From positions 186,001 to 250,000 of the forward strand of contig JAGXIT010000004.1 of NCBI GenBank assembly GCA_024635495.1: DNA of 64,000 nt, given 5' to 3'. Source of the DNA: Candidatus Saccharimonadota bacterium. GTDB taxonomy: Bacteria; Patescibacteriota; Saccharimonadia; Saccharimonadales; UBA4665. The notes below the pieces were generated by a model. The model was given only the letters and a program-made list of their open reading frames with translations. It did no database searches and was not told the DNA's origin. Position numbers and translations under genes: made by a program. This document shows, in pieces, positions 28,714 to 38,055 of this stretch. How positions within the stretch are numbered: the stretch's first letter is position 1; the number at the start of each line of letters is the position of its first letter.

Positions 28714-30066
28714 TTATTCAGCGAAAGGATTTGCGTGGTTACTATCGATTGAGCGAATACGTTGCTTCTCTCGGTCGAAGTACAGCTCTATGGCACCTGT
28801 TGGCCCATTTCTGTGCTTCTTAATAAGTACATCCATGATGTTTTTGCGTTCACTGTCAGGCTCATAATAATCTTCGCGGTAGAGAAATGCGACAACATCT
28901 GCGTCTTGCTCGATAGAGCCAGACTCACGGAGGTCTGCAAGTTGTGGAATTTTAGGAGTACGACTTTCTACCGAGCGACTCAGCTGACTTAGGGCTATAA
29001 CCGGCACGTTCAATTCGCGGGCAATTCCTTTTAGTCCACGTGATATCTCTGATATTTCCTGTACCCTATTGCCTTCAGATGAAAATCGACTACCTCCACT
29101 CATCAGCTGTAAGTAATCAACAATAATAAGCCCAATGTTCTTTGTGTGTGCTTCTCTACGAGATTTTGTACGCAAATCACTGACTGTGATACCAGGGGTA
29201 TCATCAATAAAAATTTTCGCTTCAGAAAGAGTCCCCATCGCCTCGCCAAGCTTCTCGAAGTCTTTGTCGGTAAGTTTCCCTGTACGAAGTGCCCATGCAT
29301 CGACGCCAGATTCCATGGCTAGGAGTCGATCAACAAGCTGCTCTTTACTCATCTCGAGGCTGAATAACAGTACTGATTCTTTCGCTTTCGTCGCAATGCT
29401 ATGTGCGAGGTTAAGCACAAAAGCTGTTTTACCCATCGATGGGCGAGCAGCCAGGATAAATAGGTCTGAACGTTGAAGCCCTGCGAGTATATTATCTAGG
29501 TCACGGTAGCCTGTCGGAACGCCTCGAAGTTTATCTTTATCTTTATGTAAATCATCAAGACGTTCAAAACTTTCCGCTAGTACAGACTCAAGACTGACGA
29601 CAGTTTGTTTGATATGGTTTTGGCTCACCTCAAATAATCGAGATTCAGCTTCTTCTATTAGCTCACGCAAGTCTTTTGACTCGTCTTTGCCCAGATCTGC
29701 CATATCTGCACTTGCCGCAATCAGGCGTCGTCGGAGGGACGTTTGAGCGACGATATCAGCGTACTGCTCAACATGAGTGGCTGTCGGTACGAAGTTGGTT
29801 AGCTCAGTAAGATAGGTTGGGCCACCTATCATATCCAGGAACCCGCTGCCTTTTAGCTGATTTGCTAGCGTCAGAACATCTATAGGAGTGCGTTTTTCGT
29901 ATAATGCACTCATCGCTTCATAAATGCGTGCATGTTTTGAGTCAAAAAAATCGGTAGGGTTGATGCTGTCGGCTATCTTAACGATAGCATCGGTATCAAT
30001 AAGGATCGCACCAAGCAAGCTTGCTTCTGCGTCGGTATTTTGTGGTTGTGCTTGAGTTGTCGCCAT
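28714..30066 (-). CDS. dnaB: Replicative DNA helicase DnaB
   Basis: NTDAEASLLGAILID, LFILAARPSMGKTAFVLNLA, IIVDYLQLM, LADLRESGSIEQDADVVAFLYR. Confidence 0.97.
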   Translation of the reverse strand: MATTQAQPQNTDAEASLLGAILIDTDAIVKIADSINPTDFFDSKHARIYEAMSALYEKRTPIDVLTLANQLKGSGFLDMIGGPTYLTELTNFVPTATHVEQYADIVAQTSLRRRLIAASADMADLGKDESKDLRELIEEAESRLFEVSQNHIKQTVVSLESVLAESFERLDDLHKDKDKLRGVPTGYRDLDNILAGLQRSDLFILAARPSMGKTAFVLNLAHSIATKAKESVLLFSLEMSKEQLVDRLLAMESGVDAWALRTGKLTDKDFEKLGEAMGTLSEAKIFIDDTPGITVSDLRTKSRREAHTKNIGLIIVDYLQLMSGGSRFSSEGNRVQEISEISRGLKGIARELNVPVIALSQLSRSVESRTPKIPQLADLRESGSIEQDADVVAFLYREDYYEPDSERKNIMDVLIKKHRNGPTGAIELYFDREKQRIRSIDSNHANPFAE

Positions 30067-30090
30067 ATATTTCTAAATCACTTCCCGTGA

Positions 30091-31563
30091 CTATGATTCT
30101 AGCAGTTCGGCGCTGCCAAAAATATTGCTTATGGTTTTAACTGAGTCATTTGAGGGGCCATTCTGTGTATTTTTCTCTACGACGACGCATACAATCTTGG
30201 TCGGTTTCTTTCGTATCTCTTCAACGATAGCAGAGATAACGGCTCTATTGTTTGGTTCTGTAAATCGTTTCTGATGAAACGCGAATTTGAACTCGAGGGT
30301 CAAAGTATCGTCTGATATTTGCGGTTTAGCCATTCGGGCGATCCCATATAGAGTGTTGTGTGACTTCCTGATTGACTCTAGGACGGTCTGCCATAGAGCT
30401 GCTTCATCTGCGGACATTTGCTGAGCAGCTTCTTTTTGCCCATCATCTCGCTCTACTAGAACCTCTTGTGATTGAGCCGGTTCTGGCGCGACGGTATCAG
30501 TAGCAAGTGGCTTAGGTTCTGGCTTGGGTGGGGTTTGTTTCTGCATCGTGGGATCTTTGGGCTCTGCTGGGGTGGAATCATGAGTAGTACGCTGTTGAAT
30601 GGGCGTCGTGGCCTCGCCAGCGTAGGCATATTTAAGTATTGTTATTTCAAGAAGCGCCTTGGGCTTCCTGGATGCAGGTACGTCTATAAGATCTTTTAGT
30701 ATGTCTAACGTATTACGATCGAATGTATTATCTATGATCCCTCCACGAAGTATCTGGCTGATCTGTATTGCAATCATCGCAGGCTCATAGCCCTGGTTGT
30801 ATAGCTTATCGAGCTCTTGTGTACATTTGGCCGTATCATGACCCAGCATTGCTTCTACGAGTAAACGGATGAGCGTCGTTGGTGCTAGTCCCAAGAGACG
30901 CTCGACGTCGGCAACAGTGATAGCATCCGAACTGTTGCTGACTTGGTCAAGTAAGCTAATACTATCGCGGAAGCTACCATCACCGTGCTCTGCTATAAGC
31001 GTCAAGGCATCATCGTTAATCTGGATCTTTTCTTTTCCAGCGATATACTTGAGGTGTTCTACAACTTCTTCTGTAGAGACTGGGCGGAAAGTAAAGCGTT
31101 GCGTACGGCTTACAATCGTTTCTGGCAATTTGTAGGCCTCTGTTGTCGCTAGAATGAATATAACGTGGGCTGGTGGCTCTTCAAGCGTCTTCAGGAGGGC
31201 ATTGAATGCAGCTTTGCTGAGCATATGGACCTCATCGATGATAAATACTTTGTATGTAGCGCTGACCGGAGCGGCCGGAATCTTATCGCGCAAATCACGA
31301 ACGTCCTCAACTCCGTTATTGCTAGCAGCATCGATCTCAATGATATCCAGGTTGGAGTCTTCGCTATAGGGTATGCCGTTGACTTCGTGGGCGAGAATAC
31401 GAGCTATAGACGTCTTGCCAACACCCTTTGGGCCTGTCAATAAATACGCGTGCGCAATTTTGCCTGATTTCAGTGCGTTTGCGAGCGTGGTAGTGATGTG
31501 TTCTTGGCCGATAATTTCATTTAACGACTTCGAACGGTACTTTCGATATAAAGCCTTCCCCAT
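30091..31563 (-). CDS. dnaX: DNA polymerase III gamma/tau subunit (zinc module absent)
   Basis: LYRKYRSKSLNEIIGQEHI, GPKGVGKTSIARILA, IIEIDAASNNGVEDVRDLRDKI, IIDEVHMLSKAAFNALLKTLEEPP. Confidence 0.95.
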   Translation of the reverse strand: MGKALYRKYRSKSLNEIIGQEHITTTLANALKSGKIAHAYLLTGPKGVGKTSIARILAHEVNGIPYSEDSNLDIIEIDAASNNGVEDVRDLRDKIPAAPVSATYKVFIIDEVHMLSKAAFNALLKTLEEPPAHVIFILATTEAYKLPETIVSRTQRFTFRPVSTEEVVEHLKYIAGKEKIQINDDALTLIAEHGDGSFRDSISLLDQVSNSSDAITVADVERLLGLAPTTLIRLLVEAMLGHDTAKCTQELDKLYNQGYEPAMIAIQISQILRGGIIDNTFDRNTLDILKDLIDVPASRKPKALLEITILKYAYAGEATTPIQQRTTHDSTPAEPKDPTMQKQTPPKPEPKPLATDTVAPEPAQSQEVLVERDDGQKEAAQQMSADEAALWQTVLESIRKSHNTLYGIARMAKPQISDDTLTLEFKFAFHQKRFTEPNNRAVISAIVEEIRKKPTKIVCVVVEKNTQNGPSNDSVKTISNIFGSAELLES

Positions 31564-31622
31564 TGCTTTATCTAGTATAGAGGTTTTGCCGCTCAAGAAC
31601 GAGTGTAGTTATTACAATTGCG

Positions 31623-32192
31623 CTATTTTACGAGTTTTTTATAACAGTTTGCACACAAGGATTCGTAGTCGACATTATCTTGACCATCTATAGCCACCTG
31701 TTCACCTTCGGCGGTAAATATTCCATTAATCTTGCGACCATTAAAGACCGCCTTCTTGCCGCATCGACAAATAGTTTTTATCTCTTGGATATCATGAGCA
31801 ATCTCCAATAGACGAGATGCGCCCGGAAAACCAATGGTTTGGAAATCGGTTCGAAGCCCGTACGCCATAAACGGGATATTCTTTTCAATAGAAAGCCAAA
31901 AAATCTCATCAACTTGTTTTGGGGTTAAAAACTGCGCCTCATCGATAAGTACACATGCGATATCTCGTAAATCACCAAGCTGTTTAGTAACAGACTCGGC
32001 CGGACCAACAAGTACATCAACTTCTCTGTCGATTCCAAGCCGTGAGATGATCTTCGTATCACCTTTCGTGTCAGTTGTGGGCTTCATTAAAAGAACGTGC
32101 ATGCCGCGTTCTTCATAATTGTGAGCTACTTGCATGATAGCAGTCGTTTTACCGCTATTCATTGCACTAAAACGAAAGTATAGTTTTGCCAT
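31623..32192 (-). CDS. tdk: Thymidine kinase
   Basis: FRFSAMNSGKTT, VLIDEAQFL, YGLRTDF, ICRCGKKA...LCANCY. Confidence 0.95.
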   Translation of the reverse strand: MAKLYFRFSAMNSGKTTAIMQVAHNYEERGMHVLLMKPTTDTKGDTKIISRLGIDREVDVLVGPAESVTKQLGDLRDIACVLIDEAQFLTPKQVDEIFWLSIEKNIPFMAYGLRTDFQTIGFPGASRLLEIAHDIQEIKTICRCGKKAVFNGRKINGIFTAEGEQVAIDGQDNVDYESLCANCYKKLVK

Positions 32193-32210
32193 GCGCTTCC
32201 GTATATCTCG

Positions 32211-32720
32211 CTATAGCGCTGCTTCGAGTGCTGCCCATTCGGCTGCGCCATCGTCTTCTGGCAAGTTTACGCTTACTTGGTCACCTGGCTTAGCTTTGAA
32301 ATACGTCACACTTGCGAGTAATACTCTGAAATCTTTCTTGCCTACAGTCACGAAATAGTGACCATTCTCAAGCTTAAGACCACCGACGACTTGCTTACGA
32401 GGAATTGGCCCAATCTGCTTATACAAAAATGCACCGTCTTCAGCGATAGTAAGTTTAAGGATGTCACCTTGTACAAGTTTAGACTTGCTAGCGTAGTTTG
32501 CTGGAACCGGATAGACTTTGCCGTCGCTACCAACCATGTTTTGACCATCAAATACACCTTCGATGATTTTGCCGAGTATTTCATCGCTCACCTTAGCTTG
32601 TATTTTATCGTCATCTCCAACTAAACTGATCAGCAGTTCATTCGCTGCAGCTAAATTTGTTTCAGCTTCTTGTAACAAAGCTCGCAATCTTTTGATTTGT
32701 TTCTCTGGTATGTCGGCCAT
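32211..32720 (-). CDS. Hypothetical protein conserved-looking in CPR
   Basis: Coiled-coil N-terminus then VFDGQNMVGSDGKVYPVPANYASKSKLVQGD. Confidence 0.65.
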   Translation of the reverse strand: MADIPEKQIKRLRALLQEAETNLAAANELLISLVGDDDKIQAKVSDEILGKIIEGVFDGQNMVGSDGKVYPVPANYASKSKLVQGDILKLTIAEDGAFLYKQIGPIPRKQVVGGLKLENGHYFVTVGKKDFRVLLASVTYFKAKPGDQVSVNLPEDDGAAEWAALEAAL

Positions 32721-32877
32721 ACTTGCCTGCTTTCTGTTCTAGTTCCTCACACAGTTTATTGTGTATTCAATAAATCTTACTATAAAAGTATCATAGTGAC
32801 TACTCCAAGTCAAAATGCTGATTACAAAATACTAACACTTTTTTCCGCGTTTGTGGATAAATAATTTGTTTACAATA

Positions 32878-32910
32878 CTAAATCCACGCCCATTGAGAGC
32901 GTGGATTTAG
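32878..32910. terminator. Intrinsic terminator after rplL
   Basis: CTAAATCCACGC-N9-GCGTGGATTTAG. Confidence 0.8.
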
Positions 32911-32926
32911 TAGCTTAGATACTAAC

Positions 32927-33304
32927 TTAGCCGAGTTCGACTGTAGCGCCAGCAGCTTCGAGAGCTTTCTTGGCAGCTTCAGCGTCATCTTTGTTAGCCT
33001 TTTCGAGGACTACCTTTGGTACGCCGTCGACGATAGCTTTAGCTTCGCCGAGACCGAGACCTGTCAATTCCTTGACAGCCTTAATGACTGCAACTTTTTG
33101 CGCGCCTGCGTCCTTAAGTGTGACATCAAATTCACTCTTTTCGTCAGCAGCATCTGCGTCACCTGCAGCGGCAGGACCAGCAACAGCGACAGCTGCAGCA
33201 GCTGGCTCGATGCCGTATTCATCCTTGAGGATGGTCTTAAGTTCGTTTACTTCGAGAACGGTAAGCTTGGTTAGCTCTTCGGCGAGTTTCTTTACGTCAG
33301 CCAT
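32927..33304 (-). CDS. rplL: 50S ribosomal protein L7/L12
   Basis: [45 protein letters not shown]. Confidence 0.98.
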   Translation of the reverse strand: MADVKKLAEELTKLTVLEVNELKTILKDEYGIEPAAAAVAVAGPAAAGDADAADEKSEFDVTLKDAGAQKVAVIKAVKELTGLGLGEAKAIVDGVPKVVLEKANKDDAEAAKKALEAAGATVELG

Positions 33305-33336
33305 GATTATCTCCTAATTAATTTACGTTATATAAC

Positions 33337-33861
33337 TTAGGCCGAGGCCTTAGCTTCAACACCATCAAGCAACGCATGTAGGTTGCCGGAAAGTGCATTT
33401 GTGATGTCATTGACAGGTGAAAGCAGCATGGCGATAGCTTGAGCGATAAGCTGATCCTTGCCAGGCAATACTGCGAGCGCCTTAACATCTTCTGCGCCCA
33501 TGAAGGTGCCAGCTGCGTCAATCGCACCGACAAATTCTAGGGTTGGGTTTGCCTTAGCGAAGTTGTGCAATGCTTGCGCAGGTGCAACTTCGTCCTCAGC
33601 GTTAAACGCGTACAGCAACATACCTTCGAGGGCACTGGTGTCAGCGCCTCTGAGGGCTTCACTTTGCTGTACTGCTTTGATGACCAAGCGGTTCTTGATT
33701 ACCTTGACCTTCGTGCCATTGTCCTTAGCATCCTTGCGGAGCTGTTGGATTGCCTTCACGGTAGTGCCCTGGTACTTTGCAACCACGGTCATCTTGGAGG
33801 ATGAAAGTAAGTCAACAATTTCTGCGACTACTTCATCCTTTTGTAGTTTCGATAAAGCCAT
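33337..33861 (-). CDS. rplJ: 50S ribosomal protein L10
   Basis: YQGTTVKAIQQLRKDAKDNGTKVKVIKNRL; upstream of rplL. Confidence 0.95.
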   Translation of the reverse strand: MALSKLQKDEVVAEIVDLLSSSKMTVVAKYQGTTVKAIQQLRKDAKDNGTKVKVIKNRLVIKAVQQSEALRGADTSALEGMLLYAFNAEDEVAPAQALHNFAKANPTLEFVGAIDAAGTFMGAEDVKALAVLPGKDQLIAQAIAMLLSPVNDITNALSGNLHALLDGVEAKASA

Positions 33862-34040
33862 TCAGTGTTCCTTCCGGCTTTACTTAATATTGTGTGGCGT
33901 ACGATCGACCGTATACACCCCTGTTACATAAAGAAAACGCTCTTGTGTACCAAAAGCGTTTGTGCAATTCGAAATAATAATTTCATCGCCTCGGTGGCAT
34001 TCTTAGTCCGTTATTCACGGTCGCCACTGTCTTTGGTAAC
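33862..34040 (-). promoter_or_regulatory. Candidate L10-type ribosomal protein leader with terminator-like hairpin
   Basis: Minus strand GTGGC-gaCCGTgaataACGG-actaagaat-GCCAC structure, then AACGCTTTTG..CAAGAGCGTTTTCTTT hairpin before rplJ. Confidence 0.6.
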
Positions 34041-34058
34041 AGATGCATTATAGCTGTT

Positions 34059-35093
34059 TTAACTGATTTTTGCAAGAACTGATTTGGCTGCAGCAAGTTT
34101 ACCTAAGGCAAGTCTATTACGCGGGTATTCATCAAGTATGTCGTTGTACTCCGCGATGGCTTTTGAAAGAAACTCAGTATCTTTTTGTTGAACACCAATC
34201 TTTCGTAATTGGTCTGCGGGCCATAGCGCGAGATTTATGTTTGGAATCCCCTCATAACTTTCACTAACATCTGCAATTACTTGCTGAGCGAGAGTGTTAT
34301 CACCCTTTTTCGCAAGGTGTAAAACAAGACTACCGAGCTGTTTTGCTTTCTGGATATTGCGCGGATCAACCTCTGGATATATGCCCTTCATGAAATGTAA
34401 TTCAGAAGCAGCTGCCTCGTACTTTCCTCCTTCCAGAAAAAGATACAAGCGGTTGCGCCTCTCGATAATCTGACGTCCAAGAGTGGGGTTATAGAGGGCT
34501 ACAGTTAGAATATGGTTAAAATATTCCTTCCGTTCGTTAATAGGACGCTTTTCCAGGCGCTCCATCTCAGAACCATGGCTTAACCATGGATTAACAGTAA
34601 CCAATTCTTCAAATGAACGATTAAACCTTGAGTTTTGGACCACAAAACTACTGTCCATCTTAGCGATGGCTCGACGATTTTCTTCAATCTGTGCTGGAAC
34701 ACTCATGAGTTGTGTCTGTGTAAAAGCGCCTGTAATATTCCCATTGAAATCGGGTGAGTGGGCATCAATAAGATGAGCTAGGGAACCATTATTCACTGCA
34801 ATCGTGAAGACATGGTCATTCGCAAAAGCAACGTAGTGCGGCACTTTTGCAATTTCTAGCGCTTCAGAAAGCACGATATTGCTACCGTAGCAATTACTCT
34901 GCTGAGCTCTGCTGATAGCGTCAGGGCTTATTTCGATAGTACCGGCTCGTGCCCGCATGGGGGTAATACCTGCTCTCACAATATTACATACATCCTGTGC
35001 ACGCTCAAAAACATCTGGGTCATTACAGGCATTAACCGCTTCAAGCATTGTCGGTTCATCTTCGTTTGGAAGTTTGAGTCTATCAATATACAT
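34059..35093 (-). CDS. Protein with transglutaminase-like Cys-His-Asp N-terminus and TPR-like C-terminus
   Basis: SNCYGSNIVLSEALEIAKVPHYVAFANDHVFTIAVNN..LIDAHSP; TPR-like helical C-terminal repeats. Confidence 0.5.
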   Translation of the reverse strand: MYIDRLKLPNEDEPTMLEAVNACNDPDVFERAQDVCNIVRAGITPMRARAGTIEISPDAISRAQQSNCYGSNIVLSEALEIAKVPHYVAFANDHVFTIAVNNGSLAHLIDAHSPDFNGNITGAFTQTQLMSVPAQIEENRRAIAKMDSSFVVQNSRFNRSFEELVTVNPWLSHGSEMERLEKRPINERKEYFNHILTVALYNPTLGRQIIERRNRLYLFLEGGKYEAAASELHFMKGIYPEVDPRNIQKAKQLGSLVLHLAKKGDNTLAQQVIADVSESYEGIPNINLALWPADQLRKIGVQQKDTEFLSKAIAEYNDILDEYPRNRLALGKLAAAKSVLAKIS

Positions 35094-35202
35094 AGGTTTC
35101 TTACGATAAAAAATCGGCTATTTACGCCGAAGCATTTATATATAAAATACCCATGACGTCTCCATGTCAATATTTGAGAAGAGAATGGCGTATACTTTGG
35201 TC

Positions 35203-35688
35203 ATGATATCTATGATTGCTGCAGTGAGTGAAAACGGTGTGATTGCACGTAACGGTGCTCTTCCTTGGCGCGTACCCACGGATGTACAATATTTTTTAGA
35301 CAAAACACTCGGAAAAACAGTACTTACCGGGCGTAAAACCTTTGAAACTATAGTCGCAAAACGTGGTAGTTCGTTTCAGTCTGATAGACGAGTGTATGTC
35401 CTGACCCGTGACGTTAGCTATACCTGTTCAGATGTCACGATTCTCCATGACATAGCGGATGTCGATACTACCGGCGACGTGTGGGTGGTGGGTGGTGGTG
35501 AGATATACGGTGAAATGATTGAGGATGCCGACAGGCTCTACATCACCGAAATACATACAGTAGTAGACGGAGATACGTACTTTCCTGCTATTGATAAGTC
35601 AGTTTGGCATGAAATCTCCCGTGAGCCGCACAAAGCAGATACACAGAACGAGTTTGATTTCGACTTCATCATTTACGAAAGAAAATAG
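35203..35688 (+). CDS. folA: Dihydrofolate reductase
   Basis: MISMIAAVSENGVIARNGALPWRVPTDVQYFLDKTLGKTVLTGRKTFE, VWVVGGGEIY; ATG at 35203. Confidence 0.95.
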   Translation: MISMIAAVSENGVIARNGALPWRVPTDVQYFLDKTLGKTVLTGRKTFETIVAKRGSSFQSDRRVYVLTRDVSYTCSDVTILHDIADVDTTGDVWVVGGGEIYGEMIEDADRLYITEIHTVVDGDTYFPAIDKSVWHEISREPHKADTQNEFDFDFIIYERK

Positions 35689-38031
35689 TTATTTAGTATC
35701 AAGATTGGTGAGTTTGTACTGCGTGTATCTTTCGGCAGCAAGTCTAGTTAGCTCTGGATCTTCGTCTTTGTTCACAAACTTCATACCCGCCGCAATGAGT
35801 GGGTGTACTTCTGCAATCTTCTCGTACATTTCATAGACAAGCTTGCGATAGCCAGGGTGCCCCTGAGGAGCAGTACGCAGCTCAATGAAGTGAAAAGCTT
35901 CGCGGGCATTCATAGTGACACGCCAACGCATCTTGTGGCCGAGAAGCGTCGCGTATTGAGCCTCAAGAGCATAACCCGCAGCCTGGAGTTGGCTATAGAG
36001 ATCAAGACTGATATCGAAACAACGCTCGTACTCATCACTCAAGCCAGCCTCTTCGACAAGTTTTGGTACGTCATAGCCGTGACGAGGTGTTAATTGCTGC
36101 CAACGTAGGTCATCGACAATACGGTGACGTTGCAGGTCACGAAAAATGCCGTAGTCACACATAAGATCGAAAGTGTAATGTATGTTTTCGAGGGCTCGTC
36201 CCGGGCGGTGGCGACGATTGAGCCGCTCGCCGATGTAACTCTTGAGGATTGATTCCTTCTTCGCGTAGGGCAACGCATCGGTTGCAGTTCTTATATCTGC
36301 CATCGATAGCTCGCTGTGGTCGTAGAGAATATCTGCGCTTACCTCTAGCTCATTACGTGGAACGTAAGACACAAGCTCTACCGCAGATGAGTCGCTCGTG
36401 GCATGTTTTGTCGACAATACACTATCTGCTATGTCCTTGACTGAATCGCGAGTATTTGCACGGTATGCGACCAATGCTCCACCACGCTCCGGTTTGTCGG
36501 CTCGCTCGAGGAAAGCTGGAATGACCTTCCGTGCCTCTTTGAGAATAGCTTTGCCAGTCTTTTGTGCTTCTGGCAGTTCGTCACTCAGCAAGTGCATGAT
36601 TAGGCTCTCGAGTGCTTGCCCGGAAGCATAAATGCCCACGGTCGATTTGGTTGCGACTGGCAGTATAGGCCTAATTGCATCACAGGCTTGAGCCTTCGTG
36701 GCGCTTTTCCACGCACCATCGTGCTCTTCTTGAGGTGTTTTCGAGTTTATGCGGACATATTCCGTCAGTTTCTTAACGAGGTCAGAGTATATCTCGAAGA
36801 TTGCATCCATCGACTGGACGTAACGTATTCTCACGTCTTTTTTGAGGCCGGTCGGTACGTGATAACGATAGTGACCTTGAGCGTCCTTTTGATCGAAATA
36901 TATATAGCGAGTTGACTGCTCGAGATAAGCGGCCAGGCGCCCCCACTCAAGCTTCTTCGTTAGAAGGTTGCTCGCGTTCTCAACCACGATGTGCTGGCCC
37001 ACAAGTTGTTGAACGGAATCATCGCCGTAGGCTGTGATGACGCGGTGCAGGAGTTGGCCATCCTTATCTTCTTTGCCAATAAACTCATCAAGCAGTGTGA
37101 TGCGCATATCATCACCCCGACGACTTAGCCGGGCCATGGCGGCCGCAACCGTAAGCGGCGCGATATTATTCGTGAAGGCATAGACGTTATCAGTCGTGTT
37201 CGTAACAAGTGGAGCAAGTGTTGCACGACCACTATCAGTAATCTCGTTGAGTCCTTGTGAGTTTTTAATGACCAGTGCGTTGTCTACGGAATTTTGTTCC
37301 GATGTTGCGGTGGCCACCGGCGGCTCTATAACGGGGGTAGTCTTTGCTGGTGGATTTGCAGCCAGGACTTCGGCAATGGATTGCGGCTCAGATTTTTGTC
37401 TTGTTGCCATTGCTGAACTTACGTGTCCCCATACTTCTTTGAATACTTCTTCGATACTGCCTGTTGCATGCACGACCGGTAAATTACGCTGCTTAGCTTC
37501 CCAGAGGTAGCCTGCTCGAACTCGTTCGTAGAAACCTTCGTCGAGGTTACCGAACTTGCCATGGCTCACTTTGCGTGCTCCTAATCGGTCGACGAGCACT
37601 TGTACTGGCGCATCGAGTACAACCATCATATCTGGCTGCATGTCACCAACGGCAAAGTCAATAATCTCATTAATGCGTTTGTAATCAGTAATGTCGCCAC
37701 GGCCATAATACTGATTTGCAAGCGTTGTCAGGTAGCTTCTATCAACCAGGCACGTGACCCCATTTGCGACGGCGTTACGAATAACCTCCAGTGACTGCAC
37801 TCGTGCAGCATTAAAGAGTAGGACTTCAGTTTCGGTCTTAGTGGGATAACGAGGATCAAGTAGTATGTGTCGAAGCGCTCGGGCGGTTAAATCATTTTGG
37901 CTGTCTGGTTCGCGCATAATCTTCACCGGTAAGCCAGCTTTTCTGAGCATGTCACCGACCATATTCACCATAGTCGTTTTACCGACACCTTCAGCACCTT
38001 CTATGACTATGTATTTACCAATTTGGGTCAT
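35689..38031 (-). CDS. Fusion: dTMP kinase (N-term) + double ThyX-like thymidylate synthase (C-term)
   Basis: IVIEGAEGVGKTTMV, REPD, DRSYLTT (Tmk); QHIVVENASNLLTKKLEWGRLAAYLEQSTRY and YGIFRDLQRHRIVDDLRWQQLTPRHGY (ThyX-like). Confidence 0.88.
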   Translation of the reverse strand: MTQIGKYIVIEGAEGVGKTTMVNMVGDMLRKAGLPVKIMREPDSQNDLTARALRHILLDPRYPTKTETEVLLFNAARVQSLEVIRNAVANGVTCLVDRSYLTTLANQYYGRGDITDYKRINEIIDFAVGDMQPDMMVVLDAPVQVLVDRLGARKVSHGKFGNLDEGFYERVRAGYLWEAKQRNLPVVHATGSIEEVFKEVWGHVSSAMATRQKSEPQSIAEVLAANPPAKTTPVIEPPVATATSEQNSVDNALVIKNSQGLNEITDSGRATLAPLVTNTTDNVYAFTNNIAPLTVAAAMARLSRRGDDMRITLLDEFIGKEDKDGQLLHRVITAYGDDSVQQLVGQHIVVENASNLLTKKLEWGRLAAYLEQSTRYIYFDQKDAQGHYRYHVPTGLKKDVRIRYVQSMDAIFEIYSDLVKKLTEYVRINSKTPQEEHDGAWKSATKAQACDAIRPILPVATKSTVGIYASGQALESLIMHLLSDELPEAQKTGKAILKEARKVIPAFLERADKPERGGALVAYRANTRDSVKDIADSVLSTKHATSDSSAVELVSYVPRNELEVSADILYDHSELSMADIRTATDALPYAKKESILKSYIGERLNRRHRPGRALENIHYTFDLMCDYGIFRDLQRHRIVDDLRWQQLTPRHGYDVPKLVEEAGLSDEYERCFDISLDLYSQLQAAGYALEAQYATLLGHKMRWRVTMNAREAFHFIELRTAPQGHPGYRKLVYEMYEKIAEVHPLIAAGMKFVNKDEDPELTRLAAERYTQYKLTNLDTK

Positions 38032-38055
38032 ATGCTAGTCACCTTTCGAAAGCTA

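Noticed and set aside
33458-33931. 157-aa plus-strand ORF opposite rplJ
   Set aside because: Antisense shadow of a clear ribosomal protein gene
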